A stretch of DNA of 64,000 bases from Chitinophaga vietnamensis (lineage in GTDB: Bacteria > Bacteroidota > Bacteroidia > Chitinophagales > Chitinophagaceae), in the NCBI RefSeq assembly GCF_902167635.1, contig NZ_CABHMS010000005.1, forward strand, positions 434,001 through 498,000. Reading direction: 5' to 3'. A program made the position numbers and the translations under genes. The notes under the pieces are model-generated. The model had not been told where the DNA came from. It saw only the letters and a program-made list of their open reading frames with translations, and ran no database searches. Positions 9,136 through 17,524 of the stretch are shown piece by piece; positions within the stretch are counted from its first letter, which is position 1, and each line of letters starts with the position of its first letter.

Positions 9136-10821
9136 GTGGAAAAGAAGAAACGAAGCGGCTGGCGGAAATTAGGACGCGCACTCTTATGGATCATTGGTGT
9201 TTTCCTGGTGTTGTTCATCGCACTGGCGATCTACCTGGTATCGGTGAGTCATATAACGCCGCCGAAGATCGCCGACCAGCGGGCATTGCAGCTGGAACGG
9301 ACATCGATCAGCGGCAGCGCTTACACGATCGGTAACAACTGGTTCCGTAAAAGCAACAGTGGCCTGTACGAAATGTATGTAGAAGGCGCTCCTTTTGAAA
9401 GAGGCGTTATCAACGGGAAATTGTCCGGTGAGCTGATCCGCCGCCAGGAAGATAATTTTGTGAACCAGATCAAAAAGATGATCCCTTCTACCTTCTACCT
9501 GCATTTCCTGAAATATTTTATCGGGTGGTTCAACCGCGACCTGAGCGCACATGTAAAAGAAGAGTTTAAGGAAGAGATCTATGGAGAATCATTTTCTGCC
9601 GCCAGCGGTTATGATTATATCGGTACCAATTACGAGCGTTTGATGAACTACCATGCCGCGCATGATATTGGTCACGCCCTGCAAGGCATGGCCCTCGTGG
9701 GTTGTACGTCGTTTGGCACCTGGGATGAGCAGTCGGCCGATAGTAACCTGATCCTTGGCCGTAACTTCGATTTCTATATGGGCGACAAGTTCGCGGAGGA
9801 TAAGATGGTCGTTTTCTATCATCCGGATAAAGGCTACAACTTTATGTTCGTTACCTGGGGAGGCTTTACCGGCGTGGTTTCCGGCATGAACGACCAGGGC
9901 CTTACCGTTACCATCAACGCCGCCCGCACCGATGTGCCTTCCGGCGCCGCCACTCCGGTATCGCTGGTAGCGCGCGAAATATTACAATATGCCAGCACGA
10001 TCCAGGAAGCCTGGAATATTGCAAAGCAGCGCAAGATGTTTGTATCAGAATCTTTTCTCGTAGGCTCCGCGAAAGATAACAAAGCCGCCGTGATCGAGAA
10101 AACGCCCACCGGTATGGATATGTACAGTCCTGCCGATCAGCATTTCATCACCTGCACCAACCACTTCCAGGGCGATACCCTTGGCAAGCTGGCCTCCAAC
10201 AAATTGCAGGTGGCGGAAAGCGCCTCTGCATACCGTTATCAGCGCCTCAACGAACTGCTGAAAGAAAAAGGACCTAACACACCGCAAAAGACGGTGGACA
10301 TCCTGCGCGACCGTTTCGGGCTGCACAACGCCAATATCGGTATGGGCAATGAAAAGGCCATCAACCAGTTCATTGCGCATCATGCCATCGTATTTGAACC
10401 GAAAAAGAAAATGGTATGGGTATCTACCGCTCCCTGGCAGCTGGGGCAATTTGTAGCTTATGATCTGAACAAGATATTCCACATGCACGGCCTCGATGCC
10501 GATCATGAAGTATATGACAGCGCACAAAACATCGCCGCTGATCCTTTCCTGCAAACGAAGGACTATGCCGACTTTCAGCGCTACCGCCGTTTCAAGGAGC
10601 AGATCGCGAACGGGGAAACGATCGATACCAAAGCGCTCATCGCCACCAACCCGGAATATTATCATACCTATGTATTGGCCGGCGATTACGACTTTAAACG
10701 CAAAGATTACGCTGCCGCGAAGCAATACTACGCCACCGCATTAACGAAAGTGATTGCTACCAAAGGCGAGGAAAACCATATCCGTAAACGGTTACAGCAG
10801 TGCGTTGAACATCTAAAATAA
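9136..10821 (+). CDS. C45-type autoproteolytic acyltransferase/hydrolase with C-terminal TPR-like tail
   Basis: 561 residues from a GTG start 3 bp after the preceding stop. Residues about 14-36 are a membrane anchor. The central part is an Ntn-hydrolase of the acyl-CoA:6-aminopenicillanate acyltransferase/C45 type: ALVGCTSFGTW holds the likely nucleophile Cys near residue 189, followed by LILGRNFDF, GGFTGVVSGMNDQGL and the conserved TCTNHF region. The last ~80 residues look like a TPR helical pair (YVLAGDYDFKRKDYAAAKQYY). In this operon it could form or cleave an amide or ester linking the pigment acyl chain. That is inference from context. Confidence 0.8.
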   Translation: MEKKKRSGWRKLGRALLWIIGVFLVLFIALAIYLVSVSHITPPKIADQRALQLERTSISGSAYTIGNNWFRKSNSGLYEMYVEGAPFERGVINGKLSGELIRRQEDNFVNQIKKMIPSTFYLHFLKYFIGWFNRDLSAHVKEEFKEEIYGESFSAASGYDYIGTNYERLMNYHAAHDIGHALQGMALVGCTSFGTWDEQSADSNLILGRNFDFYMGDKFAEDKMVVFYHPDKGYNFMFVTWGGFTGVVSGMNDQGLTVTINAARTDVPSGAATPVSLVAREILQYASTIQEAWNIAKQRKMFVSESFLVGSAKDNKAAVIEKTPTGMDMYSPADQHFITCTNHFQGDTLGKLASNKLQVAESASAYRYQRLNELLKEKGPNTPQKTVDILRDRFGLHNANIGMGNEKAINQFIAHHAIVFEPKKKMVWVSTAPWQLGQFVAYDLNKIFHMHGLDADHEVYDSAQNIAADPFLQTKDYADFQRYRRFKEQIANGETIDTKALIATNPEYYHTYVLAGDYDFKRKDYAAAKQYYATALTKVIATKGEENHIRKRLQQCVEHLK

Positions 10822-10827
10822 AATGTT

Positions 10828-11208
10828 ATGGTCATTGGCATCGGTACCGATATTGTGGAAGTGCCGCGCATAGCGGCCAAACTGGCCCGGGACAATGGTT
10901 TCCGGGACCTGGTATTCACACCGCTGGAAATTGCCTATTGTGAAAAACAGGCCAGTCCGGCAGAATCATTTGCCGCGCGCTTTGCCGCCAAAGAGGCCCT
11001 GCTGAAGGCTTTGGGCACCGGCTGGGGCAATAATGGCGGCATCAATTTCGATCATATCGAAATACGCAACGACAGCTACGGCAAGCCAGAACTATTCCTG
11101 CTGCACGAAGGCGAGGCCCGCTACCGTGAGCTGGGCATCAAAAAAATATGGGTATCATTATCCCATGAAAAGGGCGCTGCCATCGCCATGGTGGTGCTCG
11201 AAGGTTAG
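10828..11208 (+). CDS. acpS: Holo-ACP synthase (4'-phosphopantetheinyl transferase), AcpS type
   Basis: 126 residues, typical AcpS length. IGIGTDIVEVPRI at the N-terminus holds the metal-binding Asp, and FAARFAAKEALLKALG holds the second catalytic block with Glu and Lys. VSLSHEKGAAIAMV is the usual C-terminal strand. It attaches the phosphopantetheine arm from CoA to carrier proteins. Sitting between the C45-type gene and the AMP ligase, it probably activates the cluster's ACPs; whether the genome has another AcpS cannot be seen here. Confidence 0.9.
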   Translation: MVIGIGTDIVEVPRIAAKLARDNGFRDLVFTPLEIAYCEKQASPAESFAARFAAKEALLKALGTGWGNNGGINFDHIEIRNDSYGKPELFLLHEGEARYRELGIKKIWVSLSHEKGAAIAMVVLEG

Positions 11209-11235
11209 TATCTTTTTAATATCTTCACAGCTGCT

Positions 11236-12528
11236 ATGTATATACCCGATATTGAACTACAGTCCAAAGCCGCCATCAGGGCCTTCCAGGAGCGGGAAGT
11301 GATGCACCTGCTGGGTTATCTCCGGCAGTTCTCGCCCTTTTATAAAGCCTGGTTCAAACAGCATGATATACATCCTGATAAAATAAAATCGCTGGACGAT
11401 TTTTCACAGATACCACCGGTAACCAAAGAAGATCTGCAGGAACACAACTGGGAATTTTTGTGTGTAGATAAAAGCAAGATCGCTGAATATACCACTACTT
11501 CCGGCACTTTGGGCCGCCCGGTGATCATTGCGCTTACCGAAAAAGACTTGCAGCGCCTCAGCTACAATGAATATATTTCTTTCTGTTGCGCCGATGGCTC
11601 CGACAGCGACATCTTTCAGCTCATGCTCACGCTGGATCGCCAGTTCATGGCCGGTATGGCGTATTACAACGGCATCCGTAAACTGGGCGCCGGCGTACTG
11701 CGTGTAGGCCCGGGCGTGCCGAGCATGCAGTGGGAAAATATCCAGCGCATCAAACCTACCACCATTGTAGGCGTGCCCTCCTTTATCGTGAAGCTCATTG
11801 CGTATGCGAAAGAACATCATATCGATATCAACAGCACTTCCGTGAAGAAAGCAGTGTGTATCGGTGAGAATATACGCAACACTGATTTTTCTTTGAATGT
11901 GCTGGGCAAGAAGATCACCAGCCAGTGGGATATTCAGCTATATTCCACCTACGCCTCTACAGAAATGCAGACAGCATTCACCGAATGCAAGGCAGGTAAA
12001 GGCGGGCATCATCATCCCGAACTGCTGTACGTAGAGCTGCTCAATGAAAACAATGAACCCGTAGCGCCGGGCGAAGAAGGCGAAGTGACCATCACCACGC
12101 TTGGCGTGGAAGGCATGCCCCTGCTGCGTTACAAGACCGGCGATATCTGCCAGTACCAACAGGATCAATGTTCCTGCGGCCGGCAAACGCTGCGTCTTTC
12201 TCCCGTGATCGGCCGTAAAAAGCAGATGATCAAATACAAAGGCACCACCTTGTATCCGCCTGCCTTGTTCGACTTGCTCAATGACATGGAAGAAGTCAAA
12301 GAATTTGTAGTAGAAGTATATTCCAATGAACTCGGCACCGACGAGATATTGCTGCACCTCTGGCCCAGAGAGGAATCCGAGGAAACAGACCGTAAGATAC
12401 GTTCCTACCTGCAAGCCCGCCTGCGCGTGATCCCACAGGTACGCTATTGCGACCAGCAGGAAATTATGCGGATGCAGTTTCCGGAAAATAGCCGTAAGCC
12501 GGTGAAATTTATCGATAATAGAAGTTAG
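11236..12528 (+). CDS. AMP-forming acyl/aryl-CoA (or ACP) ligase, PaaK-like
   Basis: 430 residues, the length of the phenylacetate-CoA ligase (PaaK) class. YTTTSGTLGRPVII is the ATP/AMP-binding P-loop-like motif of the ANL superfamily; LYSTYASTEMQTAF is the A5-type motif; LLRYKTGDICQY holds the conserved Asp; GRKKQMIKYKGTTLYP is the hinge region. In flexirubin/aryl-polyene clusters such ligases are proposed to activate an aryl acid starter. It is the last gene of the operon, followed by a pair of REP-like palindromes in the convergent gap before a - strand gene. Confidence 0.85.
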   Translation: MYIPDIELQSKAAIRAFQEREVMHLLGYLRQFSPFYKAWFKQHDIHPDKIKSLDDFSQIPPVTKEDLQEHNWEFLCVDKSKIAEYTTTSGTLGRPVIIALTEKDLQRLSYNEYISFCCADGSDSDIFQLMLTLDRQFMAGMAYYNGIRKLGAGVLRVGPGVPSMQWENIQRIKPTTIVGVPSFIVKLIAYAKEHHIDINSTSVKKAVCIGENIRNTDFSLNVLGKKITSQWDIQLYSTYASTEMQTAFTECKAGKGGHHHPELLYVELLNENNEPVAPGEEGEVTITTLGVEGMPLLRYKTGDICQYQQDQCSCGRQTLRLSPVIGRKKQMIKYKGTTLYPPALFDLLNDMEEVKEFVVEVYSNELGTDEILLHLWPREESEETDRKIRSYLQARLRVIPQVRYCDQQEIMRMQFPENSRKPVKFIDNRS

Positions 12529-12554
12529 CGGAGGAAGCGGAGGAAGCGAATAAA

Positions 12555-12585
12555 GCCCTTGAAGCGCTTCGAGCGCTTCAAGGGC
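12555..12585. repeat. REP-like palindrome copy 2 (family P)
   Basis: A 14-bp perfect stem (GCCCTTGAAGCGCT and its complement) around the loop TCG. It is the exact reverse complement of the copy at 12658-12688, and its core GCTTGAAGCGCTT-like sequence matches the copy at 2511. The pair fills the gap between the convergent pigment operon and the DUF6702 gene. It has no U-tract on either strand, so it may block transcription or stabilise 3' ends rather than terminate alone. Confidence 0.85.
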
Positions 12586-12657
12586 TGGGAGCCTTAATAG
12601 GTAAAAGTTCGCGGTAGCATTCACTTTATGCTTTGATGTTAGCTAACGGCAGTTTCC

Positions 12658-12688
12658 GCCCTTGAAGCGCTCGAAGCGCTTCAAGGGC
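12658..12688. repeat. REP-like palindrome copy 3 (family P), inverted relative to copy 2
   Basis: A 14-bp stem with loop CGA. All 31 bases are the reverse complement of 12555-12585, giving a BIME-like head-to-head pair 72 bp apart. The sequence between them (12586-12657) has no open frame of note. It ends 8 bp before the stop of the - strand gene at 12697. Confidence 0.85.
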
Positions 12689-12696
12689 TTTCCCAT

Positions 12697-13185
12697 TTAA
12701 AAATTCATGACGGCATCAGCTTTGGGATTATCCAGCTTGATGCTCTGGCGCTTGCCGCCTACGATCACATGTATCATATTGATCTGTGAGGCGTGTTGCG
12801 CATACAGCACGTCGTTCCTGACTTCCACCTTCTTCGGGGCGGGGATATTATCCGCCTGTAAAAAACTCCATACTGCGTCTTCTTCTATCTTGTAACCAAT
12901 CAAATGCAGGGATACTGCTTTACCATCGGCTTTTATGATGAGGTGCTGCGACAGGTAGGTAGCGATGAAATCCTCTACCTGCCTGCGGTTGGCGGGATGT
13001 GCGATATCAAAGGATGTTTTGAACTGTGCTTTCAAAGTGTTTTCCAGGTCGTCGGTGAAGATGCGGCAGCTCACTTCCAGCTCATTTTTCGCTGCGTTAT
13101 GCGTGATTTCCGTTACACTGGCATAAAAGGGATGCATCGCTGTGAGCCATACTGTCAGCCACCACTTACATAATAATAACCCCAC
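12697..13185 (-). CDS. DUF6702 family protein, probably exported
   Basis: 162 residues. A short hydrophobic N-terminus (GLLLCKWWLTVWLTA) may be a signal peptide or anchor, followed by HPFYASVTEI, the start typical of this Bacteroidetes family. Further recognisable features are VSCRIFTDDLENTL and the strand-rich C-terminus ending in KADAVMNF. Function is unknown. It is divergent from the HupE/UreJ-like gene, and the pair followed by an M1 peptidase is, as I recall, a recurring neighbourhood in Bacteroidetes. A -7-like TAAATTTG lies on the - strand at 13231-13238, about 45 bp upstream of the start. Confidence 0.7.
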   Translation of the reverse strand: MGLLLCKWWLTVWLTAMHPFYASVTEITHNAAKNELEVSCRIFTDDLENTLKAQFKTSFDIAHPANRRQVEDFIATYLSQHLIIKADGKAVSLHLIGYKIEEDAVWSFLQADNIPAPKKVEVRNDVLYAQHASQINMIHVIVGGKRQSIKLDNPKADAVMNF

Positions 13186-13252
13186 TAGACAAATTTTTAT
13201 GAAAAATTAATATTTAGTTTATATAATTACCAAATTTAGTCAATGTAGTGTA

Positions 13253-13846
13253 ATGGACGACTTGTATTTTCAGCTGGGATGGCAGCATATCGTGAACTGG
13301 GATGCCTATGACCACATACTTTTTATCATAGCCTTGTGTGCCATTTATGTGCTGCGCGACTGGCGCAAAGTGCTGGTACTTGTCACCGCCTTTACTATCG
13401 GGCATTCCATTACCCTGGCCTTGAGTGTGCTGAATGTGATCCATATACCTGGTGAGCTGGTGGAGTTCCTGATACCGGTCACGATCTGCGTAACAGCTAT
13501 GTCCAACATCCTCCGGAAGGACGACGAGCCACAACATTTACAGCTGAATTATTTTTATGCCTTGTTCTTTGGATTGATTCACGGGCTGGGATTTTCCAAT
13601 TATCTGAAAAGTATGTTGGGCAGCCAAACCAACATCATCAAACCTTTGCTGGGTTTTAATATCGGGCTGGAAGCGGGGCAGATACTGATCGTGACGATCG
13701 TGTTGCTGATCTCCGGTATCACGGTGAACATATCGCATGCACGCCGCCGCGACTGGAACATGTTCCTGTCGTCAGCCGCTTTCGGAGCGGCTTTCATTAT
13801 GGTGTTGCAGGGCATCCGGCCTTTGTTATCGAATGGTAGAATTTAG
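13253..13846 (+). CDS. HupE/UreJ-like integral membrane protein
   Basis: 197 residues with about six hydrophobic segments. The N-terminal signature AYDHILFIIALCAIY with an Asp-His pair, followed by TAFTIGHSITLAL, and the later HGLGFS match HupE/UreJ family members, which carry conserved His/Asp residues in membrane helices and are linked to nickel or other metal handling. No hydrogenase or urease gene is visible here, so the substrate is open. It lies 15 bp before the M1 peptidase gene and is probably co-transcribed with it. Confidence 0.8.
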   Translation: MDDLYFQLGWQHIVNWDAYDHILFIIALCAIYVLRDWRKVLVLVTAFTIGHSITLALSVLNVIHIPGELVEFLIPVTICVTAMSNILRKDDEPQHLQLNYFYALFFGLIHGLGFSNYLKSMLGSQTNIIKPLLGFNIGLEAGQILIVTIVLLISGITVNISHARRRDWNMFLSSAAFGAAFIMVLQGIRPLLSNGRI

Positions 13847-13861
13847 TCTTTAATACTGTTT

Positions 13862-16186
13862 ATGAGAAAGCACTTGTATGTGCTGGGTATCTTGTGTGGC
13901 AGCGCGCTTTCGCTGTACGCGCAAAATAATCCCGGCTCCAACCATGGTAATCGCTTTGAGCAATTGGGCACCATGCTGCAAACGCCCAATATGTACCGCT
14001 CCGCGTCGGGCGCGCCAGGCCCTAAATACTGGCAGCAGCGCGCGGATTATGACATCAGCGCCGAGCTGGACGACAGCAAGCAGCGGCTCTCCGGCGCAGA
14101 AACCATCACTTATTTCAACAACTCTCCCGATCCGCTTACCTACCTCTGGTTACAGCTGGATGAGAACGAGCATGACGCCAAAAGCGACAACCAGCAGTTC
14201 AATGGCAGCCGCATGACGGACAAGATGACCATGGCTGCGCTCAACAGCATCATCAGGCCCAATAAAGACCTGGGTGTGAAGATCGTGAAGATCACCGATG
14301 CAGATGGTAAAGCCTTGCCTTATACCATCAATCAGACCATGATGCGCATCGACCTGCCGCAAACACTGATGCCAGGCGAAAAGTATCGCTTCAAGGTGGA
14401 ATGGTGGTATAATATCTCTGACCGTATGAGCACCGGCGGCCGTGGCGGTTATGAATATTTTCCGGAAGATGGCAACTATCTCTACACCATCACGCAATGG
14501 TATCCCCGGCTGGCGGTGTATTCTGATTTCCAGGGATGGCAGAACAAGCAATTCACCGGCGCCGGCGAATTTGCGCTCACCTTCGGTAATTTTCGTGTAC
14601 GCATGACCGTGCCCGCCGACCATGTAGTAGGCGGCACCGGCGAATGCCAGAATTATAAAGAGATGCTTTCCGCCGCACAATACCAGCGCTGGCAGCAGGC
14701 GCAGAGCAGCAAAGAGCCGGTGGAAGTGGTAACGCTCGATGAAGCAAAGAAAGCCATGCAGTCCAAAGCTACCGCCCGCAAAACATGGGTATACGAAGCG
14801 CAGAATGTGCGCGACTTTGCCTGGGTATCTTCCCGCCGCCTGGTATGGGACGCGATGGCCACCAATGTAGAAGGCAACAAAGTAATGACGATGTCGTACT
14901 ACGGTCCGGAAGCGTATCCGCTGTATCGCCGCTATTCTTCCAAAGTAGTAGCACATACGCTCAAATCCTATTCTCATCATACCATCCCGTATCCTTATCC
15001 CGTGGCCATTTCCGTAGAAGCGGCCAACGGCATGGAATATCCGATGATCTGCTTCAACTACGGCCGTGCAGATAAAGACGGCACTTATTCCGAAGCCACC
15101 AAAAACGGTATGATCGGCGTGATCACCCATGAAGTGGGTCACAACTTCTTCCCGATGATCGTCAACTCCGACGAACGCCAGTGGACCTGGATGGATGAAG
15201 GCCTCAACACCTTCTGTCAGTTCATGGCCGAACAGGAGTGGGACAGCAATTTCCCTTCCGGACGCGGGCCAGCCCACAAGATCGTAGACTATATGAAGAT
15301 GCCTAAAGACCAGCTGGAGCCCATTATGACCAACTCCGAAAACATCGTTCAGTTTGGTCCTAATGCCTACGCGAAACCCGCCACTGCGCTGAATATCCTG
15401 CGTGAAACGGTGATGGGCCGCGAGCTGTTCGATTTTGCCTTCAGGGAATATGCGCGCCGCTGGGCCTTCAAACATCCTACGCCGGCGGATTTCTTCCGTA
15501 CCATGGAAGACGCTTCCGCCGTGGATCTCGACTGGTTCTGGCGTGGCTGGTTCTTCGGCACAGAGCCGGTAGATATCGCCATCGACAGCGTAAAATGGTA
15601 TCGCATGGATAGCAAAAATCCAACAGAAGCCAGCGCCGCCGCCAAAGCCGCTTACGATAAAAACATGGATCATATTGCCCGCCGGCGTAACAAGGCCGAA
15701 GGCATCAAATACGCCGTGGATGAGGATCCCAGTCTGCAAGACTTCTACAGCAAATGGAACCGCTTCGATGTGAGCAACGAAGATAAAGCGGCTTTCGACA
15801 AGTTCTATAGCAATCTCTCACCGCAGGAAAAAGCGATGTACGACAGCAAAAAGAATTTCTACGAAGTATCGTTCTCCAACAAAGGAGGCCTCGTGATGCC
15901 GCTCATCATCGAATGGACCTTCACCGACGGCACTAAAGAAACAGATCGTATCTCCGCCTACATCTGGCGCAAGAACGAAAATGAAGTCACCAAGGTATTC
16001 GCCAAAGACAAGCAAGTAGCTTCCATCAAACTGGACCCGCTCCGCGAAACCGCCGATATCGACGAAAGCAACAACAGCTGGCCCCGTCAGGCTGCTCCAT
16101 CACAGTTTGAACTGTTCAAATCCAACGCCGCACCCAGAGGCGCTTCTAACGGGGATAACCCGATGAAGAAGGCGCGGAAGAGCTAA
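13862..16186 (+). CDS. Secreted M1-family metallopeptidase
   Basis: 774 residues with an N-terminal signal peptide ending near LYAQ. The zinc site HEVGHNFFP (HExxH, first His near residue 423) is followed by MDEGLNTFCQF, which supplies the downstream Glu ligand. NGMEYP stands where classical M1 enzymes have GAMEN. The C-terminal ~180 residues are charged and resemble the helical/accessory part of large Bacteroidetes M1 peptidases. It should cleave N-terminal residues from peptides in the periplasm or outside the cell. The stop codon TAA at 16184-16186 overlaps the first bases of the long hairpin element that follows. Confidence 0.9.
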   Translation: MRKHLYVLGILCGSALSLYAQNNPGSNHGNRFEQLGTMLQTPNMYRSASGAPGPKYWQQRADYDISAELDDSKQRLSGAETITYFNNSPDPLTYLWLQLDENEHDAKSDNQQFNGSRMTDKMTMAALNSIIRPNKDLGVKIVKITDADGKALPYTINQTMMRIDLPQTLMPGEKYRFKVEWWYNISDRMSTGGRGGYEYFPEDGNYLYTITQWYPRLAVYSDFQGWQNKQFTGAGEFALTFGNFRVRMTVPADHVVGGTGECQNYKEMLSAAQYQRWQQAQSSKEPVEVVTLDEAKKAMQSKATARKTWVYEAQNVRDFAWVSSRRLVWDAMATNVEGNKVMTMSYYGPEAYPLYRRYSSKVVAHTLKSYSHHTIPYPYPVAISVEAANGMEYPMICFNYGRADKDGTYSEATKNGMIGVITHEVGHNFFPMIVNSDERQWTWMDEGLNTFCQFMAEQEWDSNFPSGRGPAHKIVDYMKMPKDQLEPIMTNSENIVQFGPNAYAKPATALNILRETVMGRELFDFAFREYARRWAFKHPTPADFFRTMEDASAVDLDWFWRGWFFGTEPVDIAIDSVKWYRMDSKNPTEASAAAKAAYDKNMDHIARRRNKAEGIKYAVDEDPSLQDFYSKWNRFDVSNEDKAAFDKFYSNLSPQEKAMYDSKKNFYEVSFSNKGGLVMPLIIEWTFTDGTKETDRISAYIWRKNENEVTKVFAKDKQVASIKLDPLRETADIDESNNSWPRQAAPSQFELFKSNAAPRGASNGDNPMKKARKS

Positions 16187-16374
16187 GCGGAGGTTGTCTG
16201 GCTCAGGATTTAATGATTGAAAGGATTACCAGGATTTTTTTATCAGGATTAATAAGGATTAAGAAAGATTTTCGAATTGATTTTCGCGAATCTCTCTTAA
16301 TCCTTATTAATCCTGATAAAAAAATCCTGGTAATCCTTTCAATCATTAAATCCTGAGCCAGACAACCTCCGCTT
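16185..16374. repeat. Long perfect hairpin element R1
   Basis: A 190-bp palindrome: 80 bp at 16185-16264 pair without a mismatch to 16295-16374, and part of the 30-nt centre pairs further. The outer ~50 bp, from AGGTTGTCTGGCTCAGGATT to ACCAGGATTTTT, are shared with the elements at 17213 and 52351, while the inner part (TATCAGGATTAATAAGG and onward) is unique to this copy. It begins inside the stop codon of the M1 peptidase gene and ends 31 bp before the esterase start. No ORF or transposase lies within it. Confidence 0.92.
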
Positions 16375-16405
16375 CACTCTTCGAAGATTTTTTTATATTT
16401 ATCTC

Positions 16406-17212
16406 ATGAGATTTTTTGCTTTCATTATTGCGTTTTTATGTTTGCATACGGCATATGCCGCGGATGTGGATACTATCAGTGTGCCGAGTGCGGTTATGCA
16501 CCGCAGTTTCCGTTGTGTGGTGATTACGCCTGCTGAATATAAAAGCAGTACGCGGCGTTTTCCGGTGGTGTACCTGCTGCATGGTTATGATGGTAACTAC
16601 AGCAATTGGATCACGAAAGTGCCTGCCATCCGTGAGTTGGCGGACCGGTATCAGTGCATGATCGTATGCCCCGATGGTGTGAATAGTTGGTATGTGGACA
16701 GCCCTGCAGATAGTAGCCGCCGCTTTGAAACGTATGTTGGCAAAGAGTTACCGGCTTATATTGATCAGCACTATAGTACTATTCCTTCGCCGCAAAGCCG
16801 TGCTATTACGGGTTTGAGCATGGGCGGTCATGGCGCCTTGTACCTGGCTATCCGTCATCCTGAAACATTCGGCGCCGCTGGCAGTATAAGCGGCGGCGTA
16901 GATCTGAGACCTTTTCCTAAAAGCTGGAACCTTCCTAAAATATTTGGCGATCCGGGCCCTAATGGCGCCAACTGGACCAATTACATGGTCATCAAACAAA
17001 TAGAACAACTGAAACCCGGCACTCTTCCCCTCATCATCGATTGCGGCGTCAAAGACTTCTTCATCGACGTCAACAGAAACCTCCATCAACGCCTGTTACA
17101 GCTGGGCATCCCACATGACTACACCGAAAGACCCGGCGAACATAACTGGGATTATTGGAGTAATTCGGTGCAGTATCAACTGTTGTTTTTCCACCGCTTT
17201 TTCGCTCGATAG
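16406..17212 (+). CDS. Secreted alpha/beta-hydrolase esterase (esterase D / tributyrin esterase type)
   Basis: 268 residues with a signal peptide ending near TAYA. FPVVYLLHGYDGNYSNW is the oxyanion-hole region, GLSMGGHGALY holds the nucleophile Ser near residue 138, IDCGVKDFFID supplies the acid and GEHNWDYW the His. The family includes S-formylglutathione hydrolases and acyl or feruloyl esterases, so a carbohydrate or short-acyl ester is the likely substrate. The gene is bracketed tightly by two long hairpins with shared arms (16185-16374 and 17213-17416). The downstream hairpin starts at the base right after the stop codon. Confidence 0.85.
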   Translation: MRFFAFIIAFLCLHTAYAADVDTISVPSAVMHRSFRCVVITPAEYKSSTRRFPVVYLLHGYDGNYSNWITKVPAIRELADRYQCMIVCPDGVNSWYVDSPADSSRRFETYVGKELPAYIDQHYSTIPSPQSRAITGLSMGGHGALYLAIRHPETFGAAGSISGGVDLRPFPKSWNLPKIFGDPGPNGANWTNYMVIKQIEQLKPGTLPLIIDCGVKDFFIDVNRNLHQRLLQLGIPHDYTERPGEHNWDYWSNSVQYQLLFFHRFFAR

Positions 17213-17416
17213 CGCGAAGGTTGTCTGGCTCAGGATTTAATGATTGAAAGGATTACCAGGATTTTTATCTACAGGATTTATAAAGATTAAAAAAAGATTC
17301 GCGGAGATCAGGTCGAAATGGTCTCCGCGAATCTTTTTTTAATCTTTATAAATCCTGTAGATAAAAATCCTGGTAATCCTTTCAATCATTAAATCCTGAG
17401 CCAGACAACCTTCGCG
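17213..17416. repeat. Long perfect hairpin element R2
   Basis: A 204-bp palindrome with 95-bp perfect arms (17213-17307 and 17322-17416) and a 14-nt loop. The outer ~50 bp match elements R1 and R3; the interior (TATCTACAGGATTTATAAAG, an A7 run, then GATTCGCGGAGA) is its own and is mirrored exactly in the other arm. It starts directly after the esterase stop codon. The remaining gap to the SusD stop at 17525 holds only a short hairpin (17427-17448) and AT-rich sequence. Confidence 0.92.
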
Positions 17417-17426
17417 TAAAACAATA

Positions 17427-17448
17427 CCGCCTGCAAGATTACAGGCGG
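17427..17448 (-). terminator. Short GC stem-loop, candidate terminator of SusC/SusD pair 1
   Basis: The stem CCGCCTG/CAGGCGG encloses an 8-nt loop. On the - strand it is followed by TATTGTTTTA, a weak U-rich tract, 77 bp past the SusD stop. Distance and a poor U-tract make this tentative. Confidence 0.45.
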
Positions 17449-17524
17449 CTTTCTTAAACATGTTAAATGTGACCTATGTGAATGCTAAGCGATTGCTTAT
17501 GGAGAATGTATGCTTTATTCTTTA

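Noticed and set aside
14150-15739. 529-codon open frame on the - strand inside the M1 peptidase gene
   Set aside because: It is a shadow of GC-biased codon use; the + strand protein has a full HExxH peptidase domain and signal peptide, the - strand product has no family features.
16185-17416. Insertion sequence or composite transposon carrying the esterase
   Set aside because: There is no transposase and no target-site duplication that I can identify; each flank is itself a palindrome rather than one terminal inverted repeat. Kept only as a possible non-autonomous cassette.
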